Source of the DNA: Acanthosepion esculentum
Lineage: Eukaryota; Mollusca; Cephalopoda; Sepiida; Sepiidae
NCBI GenBank assembly: GCA_964036315.1
Contig: OZ038485.1
Span: 95,371,111 to 95,435,110 of the forward strand
DNA length: 64,000 nucleotides
Direction of reading: 5' to 3'
A program made the translations under genes and the position numbers. Each line of letters begins with the position of its first letter. Position 1 is the first letter of the stretch. Of the stretch, positions 56,937 to 64,000 are shown one piece after another. The notes beneath the pieces are model-generated. The model saw only the letters and a list, made by a program, of their open reading frames with translations, ran no database searches and was not told where the DNA came from.

Positions 56937-57335
56937 CTTACGGGCTTACGCCCATATCCCGTTGAAACGCCGGTCCTCATACGTTCACCCAAGTTAAGCA
57001 ACGTCGAGTCTGGTCAGTATCTAGATGGGTGACTGTTCGGGAATACCAGGTGTTGTAAGACTGGTTGTGCGGTTGGTGTAATGGATAACGGAACGGAATT
57101 GGAAACCGGAGAGCCGAGTTCCAATTCCAGTCAGGTTCACTATATTCTCTTATGCGCAAATACGCTTTGGAAAGGTATGAATCCGTCTATTCTCGCCTAG
57201 CTATGCGTTAAATAATACAACTTGCATCAGTAAATCCTTATTGTTTTCCCCCAAGTTCTTAGAATCTAAAAATATTTTCTAGTTTTAAATAACCTTCAAA
57301 AGGTTGATAAGCCGTAAAAAAAAAGACAAATCAGT
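56937..57335 (+). mobile_element. 5S/tRNA SINE, copy 5 (best preserved)
   Basis: GTTGAAACGCCGGTCCTCAT, CAAGTTAAGCAACGTCGAGT, AGATGGGTGACTGTTCGGGA and ATACCAGGTGTTGTAAGACT make the 5S head. GGTTGGTGTAATGGATAACG and GAGTTCCAATTCCAGTCAGG make the tRNA part. The tail is AGGTTGATAAGCCGTAAAAA. Confidence 0.88.
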
Positions 57336-57581
57336 CAGTCAATCAATCCAGGTTCATACAACATCTCACCTTTCATGGCAGATCTTAGAATAATACAATG
57401 TGGGATACTTAATAATAAAAAAAGAAATCATCAGAAAACTGAATTAAATTGGCTTGTCTACATACCTAGACACTCTAGATTAATTTAAAAGTTCAAAATT
57501 TCAGAGTTCCAAAATTTTTCAGCCTTTCTTGCCTCTCCCCCCTTCCTGCATATGTATAATTCCATCAACAAAAACATTAGA

Positions 57582-57612
57582 CTGATGAATTCCTAAAGAA
57601 CGAAATGTCTCA
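57582..57612 (+). ncRNA. Hammerhead-like core
   Basis: CTGATGA, TTCCTAAAGAA in place of stem II, then GAAATGTC. The flanks CCACTTTGTTA and TTGCCTAACATTGTTCT match those of the 50.5 kb units, so it is a diverged copy. Confidence 0.35.
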
Positions 57613-57794
57613 CACCAAATATTTTCCACTTTGTTATTAATTTGCCTAACATTGTTCTGATATATAAAAATTTATATATCCTATTCTCGCAGGCTTAGAA
57701 AATTAAAAAAACGGAAACAAATTATGATCAGATCTATACCATTTCACTTCCAAAATAAGAACAGTGTCAAAGAAAACTCAATAGTGATCTATTA

Positions 57795-57915
57795 AGCATA
57801 GCTTAGATTTGGCACAAGGTCATGGTGCACCCAATGAGAATTGAACTCCTTACTGTCGTAACTAATCTAACGAAACACTCTTGCTAACCACTTCACCACG
57901 TCGACTTGCCCTACA
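57795..57915 (-). mobile_element. OR2-like SINE, copy 5
   Basis: Minus strand: GTCGACGTGGTGAAGTGGTT at box A, then GGAGTTCAATTCTCATTGGG and CCTTGTGCCAAATCTAAGCT. Confidence 0.7.
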
Positions 57916-58484
57916 AAATGGAATAGTGTCAATAAAATTTTAACTGGAACCACACCAATCAAAAGTGTAATAGCGACAATCAACCAAGAATGGAGTATTA
58001 CTGCTAGATTTGGGCTGGCGCTGCCCAGTCCCCACCGTACAGCCGCGACAGAGTTCAAAAGGAATTACGCGGCTTTGTGGGTGATGATTTATTCTCCACC
58101 CTGCGACACTTACCCTACAGACGAAACGTTGCTAGCCTTTCACTCCTCTTTTGCTATTACGATGGCAGATGTTCGGACGTGTTACATCCTTTGGATCCGC
58201 CAGCTTCTTATCGGAACTGTTACTGATATCTAACCTACACGTCCTCATAATACGTACTTCTTACAGGTTCCTTCCTACTTCCTAACAGCAATCTTACTCT
58301 CTTTGTAACGCTCTCCCTTGAGAGGCCCTTCGACCTTGTATTGGTTGAACTAACAGTAAAAAAAGAATGGCATATTCAAATTTTTTAAAGAAAATGTTTA
58401 AAATATTGAATTTTTTTATTTAAAAATATTTTATTTAAAAAACCCATAATAGCATATATTATTTTGATTGGTACTATACCATTT
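57916..58484. other. No recognised feature
   Basis: Mixed sequence leading into a minisatellite. No coding evidence. Confidence 0.3.
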
Positions 58485-58790
58485 TTATTAGCAATATTCG
58501 ATTTTGATTGGTACTATACCATTTTGATTGGTATTGTTACATTTTATTGGTACTATACCATTTTGATAGGTACTGTGTCATTTTGATTGGTACTTTTTCA
58601 TTTTGATTGGTACTATACCACTTTGATTGCTACTGTTACATTTGATTGGTACTGTTACATTTGATTGGTATTATACCATTTTGATTGGTACTGTTCTATT
58701 CTGATGGGTACTATTCCATTTTGATTGGTACTGTTCCATTTTGATTGGTACTATACCATTTTGATTGGAACTATTCCATTTACCAGGAGA
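58485..58790 (+). repeat. 20-21 bp minisatellite, about 14 units
   Basis: The unit is ATTTTGATTGGTACTATACC, with T/G variants at the TACC end. The array starts after an AT-rich leader and ends at CATTTACCAGG. Confidence 0.95.
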
Positions 58791-58899
58791 AATTACTATA
58801 TAAAACTACTTATGAATTATTTTGGTAAATAGAATTCAATTTAATACGTTCACTGTTGTTATAAGAAGTTTAGGTACATCGTGTGGCTATCTTCTTATT

Positions 58900-59470
58900 T
58901 TATGTGCCGTGTTACTTCGAGACGTAGGCAATCATGGTCCTCCACATCTTCCTGTTCCTTGTAGCTCTTAAGTTTTTTTTGCTATTTCTCCAAAACCCCG
59001 TTCTGTAATCCATTTGCTCAAGCTCATCAAGTATTTTACACGCTGTTTTCCTGTGTTCGTCTTTCTCTCAATCTGTCCTGTGAGTATCAGATTTTCCAAG
59101 TCCTCCATCTTCTTTACGTGCCCCAGAAATTTGAATTGCCTCTGTTAAGTATAAGTTTCCTTTTTGTTTCCATTTTCTCTAAAACCTCGTCTTTGCTCAC
59201 ATGTTCGGCCCATGGTATCTTCAGCATCTTTCTGTAGAACCACATTTCTATTGCTTCAAATCTCTTCTTTATCTTTGAGGAGATTGTCCAACATTCGATG
59301 CCATACAGGAGGACAGATATCACATAACAGTTCATTACTCTTTTCTTTGTTTCCAACAAAATTTTTCGTGTCGCTTAATACTTAGATTTTGTAGTATATC
59401 TTTGGTCACCCCAATACGTCTTCAGATCTCAGCGTTGTACTTTTCCTCCTCTGTTAGAACACTTCCCAGA
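58900..59470 (-). pseudogene. LINE 3' end (9)
   Basis: The minus frame 59359-59114 reads LETKKRVMNCYVISVLLYGI, ECWTISSKIKKRFEAIEM and MWFYRKMLKIPWAEHVSKDE, then ETKRKLILN. Downstream frames give the GHVKKMEDLENLIL and KLQGTGRCGGP-like end. Confidence 0.78.
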
Positions 59471-59525
59471 TATCTGTCTATATTTCTGAGATGAGGCATT
59501 ATGTACACTATTTACATTATGTGAG
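59471..59525 (-). mobile_element. tRNA-headed SINE 3' end
   Basis: Minus: ACATAATGTAAATAGTGTAC and ATAATGCCTCATCTCAGAAA, the 3' end of the family at 26.1 and 47.3 kb. Confidence 0.55.
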
Positions 59526-59545
59526 ATGTATTTCTACAGCACCTT

Positions 59546-59547
<2 letters not shown>

Positions 59548-59586
<39 letters not shown>
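59548..59586. repeat. (CA)n microsatellite
   Basis: About 19 CA units. Confidence 0.95.
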
Positions 59587-59588
<2 letters not shown>

Positions 59589-59954
59589 TAAATGATGATT
59601 TTTTTGTGGAGACTGACTGTGGATTATTATGGAGAATGCAGTTTGAAAGAGTTGGTATTTCTCCTTTTGCTTTAAAAAAAAAAAAAGAAAAAGATGTAAA
59701 ATGTAGGACCGATTGAATCTCCCGCAACCCCCCAAAAAGAAAAAAGGGTAGAAGGCCGGAGCTGCTGCCTCCGCACTTAATCCCAATTTTATGGCGTCTA
59801 TTTGCATATCCCAGAATTCATTTACTTTTAGTCACCCTCTCCGATAAGAACATGCCAATTTAGAAACGGTTGATTTCAATCACTTTAGAATGAAATGTAA
59901 TGTTCTGTTTTAATTTAATATTTTTTATTCTTTCATTCCTACCTTTGCTTGAAC

Positions 59955-59958
<4 letters not shown>
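59587..59958. other. No recognised feature
   Basis: A poly-A run near 59675-59690. No gene. Confidence 0.3.

Positions 59959-60027
<69 letters not shown>
59959..60027. repeat. (TA)n microsatellite
   Basis: Pure TA tract beside a hammerhead-like repeat. Confidence 0.95.
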
Positions 60028-60029
<2 letters not shown>

Positions 60030-60061
60030 GAAAGCGGAGGCCTTAAAATTCCATAGGTAAT

Positions 60062-60097
60062 AATTTATTTCATGGGATCAGGGGCCCATCTCTTCAG
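60062..60097 (-). ncRNA. Hammerhead-like core
   Basis: Minus strand: CTGAAGA, then ATGGG, loop, CCCAT as stem II, then GAAATAAAT. Downstream (minus) TTTTAAGGCCTCCGCTTTCA leads straight into (TA)n. The closing stem III and cleavage triplet are not obvious. Confidence 0.35.
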
Positions 60098-60109
60098 ACC
60101 CCCAAAATT

Positions 60110-60839
60110 TACAACAACAAATGGGTTTTAAATTTATCCAGAAACAAGTGTGGGTCGCAGCTCGACTCTCCAAATAAGGTATCTAAAAGTTCATTCTTTT
60201 TATATGGAAGTCAAACACGGGACTGTTTTCTGTTTTTGTTTATTTTTTGTTCTTTTTTTTTAATAGGAGTCGATGGGCTTTCCTATCGCATAGTCCATAC
60301 TCCTCCATCTTCTCTTGAGCAGGAATAGAGGTTCATTCCTTGTTTTCTATTTAGGAAGGGGTTCCAGGTTCTTTTCCTTTTCTCAGGCCCTAATAGAGGT
60401 TCTGTCATGAATTTTTTGTGATATGTATGGATGGTGACAACGTCTCTTTATACTGAGGGTATCGGGTTGGCAGTTTTCTGGTTGCTGTTCCCGACTGGTA
60501 GTTAGGAGCCCGAACTCTTGCGTAACGTCTTTAGAGGCTGCTCTAATCAACAGTTGCATAATATCAGGGTTCTTGCAGTGCCATATTGTGCATGGAAGGG
60601 TGTCCCTGCAAGCACCGCCGATGGGCAACCCCGGGGCTACACTATATTGCAGTCTGCGCCAGTTCCCTTCCTGCAGATGTTACATTAGACGACAGACTGC
60701 TACTGCTACCCTAGGTCTTTCTTTACCAAAATAACACATCATGACTATAAACAACCAGAGACATAAACCTAAACCAGTTCAACAAAACACGCCTAAACCC
60801 CACAACCCTTCTTTCTCCACATCCGTGGTATTCATACTA
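60110..60839. other. Probable 5' region of a LINE
   Basis: Leads into the LINE endonuclease fragment without a clear border. An 81-codon minus frame (IGGACRDTLPCTIWHCKNPD) is conserved-looking but unassigned. Confidence 0.35.
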
Positions 60840-61235
60840 ACTTCTGCAGTATGGAATCGTTCCTCTTCGAAAAATCCCCGGACATCCTAGCTCTCTGCGA
60901 ATCTAATCTTAACTCTTCAATCCTGATTTCTCGATCCCTAGCTATCTTCCTCTCCTTAGGAAGGATTCTAATATCCACTTGCATGGCCTGGGAGTTTATG
61001 TCCGCGAACATCTTCCACTGGCTAGGGAACTCTCTCTTGAATCTCTAGACCACTCTTACATGTGTCTCCGTCTCTCTCTACTAAACACAGCTATTTCTTC
61101 TTTCTCTACCATTCCCCTTCCTCTCATGACTGTTGCGTTCTAGATAGTATTTCCGATGATATATAGACAGGGCCATCTCCCGACACCCGTTTGCAGATAT
61201 ATTTGTGTTCGATGACTTTTACCAGGTGACTTAAA
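60840..61235 (+). pseudogene. LINE apurinic-type endonuclease fragment
   Basis: Frames in order: LFEKSPDILALCESNLNSSI, then DFSIPSYLPLLRKDSNIHLH, GLGVYVREHLPLAREL, DHSYMCLRLSLLNTAIS and GDLNIH. The CESNLN, YMCLRLSLL and GDLNIH blocks mark the exonuclease-endonuclease-phosphatase fold of a LINE ORF. Frameshifts and a stop break it; the RT is not adjacent. Confidence 0.72.
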
Positions 61236-61595
61236 CATTCACTGATTAGTTTGGTTGGTGTCGACACGGTATGCACGCATCAACTACGCTTGTAATATCT
61301 TGAAATTGCCAAAAGAGTATAAAATACACATTTTCACAGATAACTCTTGCCGACCGCCTGCTGATTTTAGTTGTGGTCGGCCACTGTTTACCGGGAATTT
61401 ATTTAGAAACTCACACACAAATCGTTGTTTTACTCAAAAATGTTTTTGATGCAATATTCACTAGCAAAAACAAAAGAATTATTCAAATAATCGAAAATAT
61501 ATATGACGGGGTGATAAACCGTAAAAAAAAACAAATCAAACAATCAAAGCGGAGTTTTGATTTTTGTGTACTAACTCCATTGATGGAACCATTAT
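61236..61595. other. Unassigned stretch with a SINE-like tail
   Basis: GGGTGATAAACCGTAAAAAA at about 61507 is the tail shared by two SINE families. The rest is unassigned. Confidence 0.35.
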
Positions 61596-61599
61596 TAAT

Positions 61600-61632
61600 C
61601 TGAAGAAATTCTTTCTAGGGACGAAACGCGAA
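61600..61632 (+). ncRNA. Hammerhead-like core
   Basis: CTGAAGA, TTCTTTCTAGGGAC in place of stem II (imperfect), then GAAACGCGAAAC. It is followed by AACTTTGTCATTCTATAAC, as in the 50.5 kb units. Confidence 0.35.
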
Positions 61633-62271
<639 letters not shown>

Positions 62272-62490
62272 ATTTAAACATATGTTTAGTGGTACAAAAC
62301 TTTATCACTGCCATAAACAGACAAAAATTAATTTTATTATTACCACTCCTGATTATAATAAAAAGTAAAAATGAAAAACGGGCTAGCTAACCGGTTTCGA
62401 ACCTCGCTCAACAGAGCTAAATCGAGGTTAATAAAGTAAATTATTTAAAAAAAAGAAAAATGGACAGAGTGTATTGGGGGGGTAAAAAAA

Positions 62491-62862
62491 TTAGATGGTA
62501 ATTAGTTGGAGGCCTAATACAAAGTCCTTCTGTTTACATATAGAAGGCTTTAATGATAGAATATAGATGGCCTCCAACACTTTTAGGTGGTAATTAGAGT
62601 GGGACCTGCTAAGGATGATAAAAGAGTCCACATTAAAACTAACAGCACAATTATGGCTATTTATTAGGCGTTCTGCGATGGAAGACCTGTATGTATTGGT
62701 CAAAATGTCCGAGGGAGTGTACTTAAGGTTTCGGATTTTCGCTGGAACGTGTTGTTTATCCAGCCTTTGCGTCGTTCTCCCTATGTAGTGCGAACCGCAA
62801 CTACATTTAAAAGAAAAAATTAACGAACTATTATGATGTGGCGGGAGAATATCCTTACGCAT
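62491..62862 (-). pseudogene. Penelope-like element GIY-YIG endonuclease fragment (2)
   Basis: The 123-codon minus frame reads FSFKCSCGSHYIGRTTQRLD, KIRNLKYTPSD, SSIAERLINSHNCAVSFNVD and KVLEAIYILSLKPSICKQKD. This keeps the GIY-YIG core (HYIGRT), the Arg helix and the conserved Glu (LEAIYI). It belongs to another family than the fragment at 8.4 kb. Its upstream RT is absent. Confidence 0.75.
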
Positions 62863-62897
62863 AGACGGAAGGATATATATATATATAAACTGTGTGG

Positions 62898-63105
62898 AGT
62901 TTCGCTTTTATAATTAAGCAGACATGAATCGTATGATAGATCCTGTTTTTATAAAGGACATTTTATATTTAAACATAAAAAAAAAAACATTTATAAAAAC
63001 ATTTATAGTGTAATTCATGTCTCCGTAATTATAAAAGCGAATGTCAATACAGATATAAAATAGGTGTCATAAAAACATAATTTATCGTGCGATTCGTATC
63101 TCCTT
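62898..63105. repeat. Inverted repeat, about 48-base arms
   Basis: TTCGCTTTTATAATTAAGCA near 62901 is inverted at about 63028-63047 (TACGGAGACATGAATTACAC read inward). A third, direct piece (ATTCGTATCTCCTTAATTAC) follows at about 63091. Confidence 0.75.
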
Positions 63106-63111
63106 AATTAC

Positions 63112-63114
<3 letters not shown>

Positions 63115-63180
<66 letters not shown>

Positions 63181-63200
63181 AAAGAGAGAGAGAGAGAATT
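63115..63200. repeat. (TG)n then (GA)n microsatellite
   Basis: TG to 63178 and a short GA run to about 63200. Confidence 0.95.
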
Positions 63201-63397
63201 ATTTTCAGATAGAGTGTATCTGTAGAAGAAACAAAATGAATAAAATGAAACAAGAGGAAAACTATTCTAGCCGATAGTTTTTCCTCTTGTCTCTTTTTAT
63301 TAATTTTGTCCCTTTACAGAGATGGACTCTACCGTCTTGTAAAGATTATAGTTAAACGAGAGAATCCATCATACATAAAATAGGGAGCTCTTTTACA

Positions 63398-64000
63398 GAG
63401 TGCGATGTCTCATTTTAACAGATATATTTACGAAAATTACAAAAAAATAAAGAAAGAAATACTAAAGCGTAAATTTGTTCAATAAAGTCGCCATCGTCTT
63501 CAGCCGTGGCTTCCAGACGACTTCTGAATCTCCCGCATCTTTTATGGATGGTCTCTTCCTTTAAGTTTGTGAATGCTGCCATAATCCTTGCATTTAGTTC
63601 ATTGTTTGTGTTACATGGAGTTTTGTTGGTCTCTCACTCAACTGCACCCCACACATAATAATCAAAAGGGTTGCCGTCTGGGCAGTTAGGTAGCCAGATG
63701 TAACGGTCGATGTGATCACAGAAATTGTTTGACAGCCATGACTGGGTTCTCCTGATTGCGTGGCATGGTGCAGAATCCTGTTGTCTGACATAGACTTCAG
63801 TTTTTCGAGCTGCCGTGTCTTCGTACTCCCCATTAGATTCATTGAACTCTTTCCGAATCCTCTGAACTGTCCTCAGATTAGCACCCAAACGCCCTAAAAT
63901 GTTCGGATTGCAGCTTCCGGAACGAATGCCAAGCAGTACAGCATGCTGTTTCCAAATTTCTGGTGGAGTCAATTGCGTCATGGTGTTCTTTTCCGCACAG
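63398..64000 (-). pseudogene. DD37D mariner-like transposase remnant (2), cut by window edge
   Basis: The 3' terminus CAGAGTGCGATGTCTCATTT starts at 63398. The minus frame from 63981 reads TPPEIWKQHAVLLGIRSGSC, LRTVQRIRKEFNESNGEYED, then jumps directly to VYVRQQDSAPCHAIRRTQSW and NCPDGNPFDYYVWGAVE. The last two Asp are 37 residues apart. The whole first-Asp region is deleted, with the frame kept, and the 5' terminus lies beyond 64000. Confidence 0.82.

Overview
The window looks like an animal nuclear genome of the coleoid cephalopod kind, most likely an octopus. This is inferred from very long (TA)n tracts, dense tRNA-derived SINEs resembling the octopus OR/OK type, many Penelope-like, LINE and Tc1/mariner remnants, and one intron-bearing secreted multi-Kunitz gene. 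No prokaryotic features, operons or CRISPR arrays are seen.

The only host gene I can support lies on the minus strand. A 5.09 kb exon (29184-34276) encodes 27 Kunitz/BPTI-type units plus a broken 28th. It opens at a strong splice acceptor in phase 1. About 10.9 kb upstream, a small exon (45145-45211) encodes a signal peptide and ends in a consensus donor, also in phase 1. Joining them gives a secreted protein of about 1,719 residues with a candidate poly(A) signal at 28967-28972. Most readable reactive-site P1 residues are acidic or neutral, so the array is probably not a simple trypsin inhibitor.

The rest is repeats. 0-9.6 kb: SINEs, a minisatellite, foldback elements, a Tc1-like element and a Penelope-like endonuclease fragment. 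9.6-19.7 kb: LINE 3' ends, a DD37D mariner, minisatellites, a DUF4817-type foldback, a second Tc1-like copy and a diverged tandem array. 19.8-28.8 kb: a decayed Penelope-like reverse transcriptase, hAT-type MITEs, LINE fragments with (ATT)n tracts and a third Tc1-like copy. 34.3-45.1 kb is the large intron, holding a TATG tract, two hAT MITEs, an 850 bp polypurine tract, LINE tails and mariner derivatives. 45.2-64 kb: 5S/tRNA SINEs, an irritans-type mariner, repeats with hammerhead-like cores, a 56 bp higher-order minisatellite, a pogo-like MITE, a LINE endonuclease fragment and a second Penelope-like endonuclease.

The most interesting signals are the giant single-exon Kunitz array with its distant signal-peptide exon, the hammerhead-ribozyme-like core that recurs in about ten otherwise different repeats, and a composite SINE built from a 5S rRNA head joined to a tRNA-like unit.
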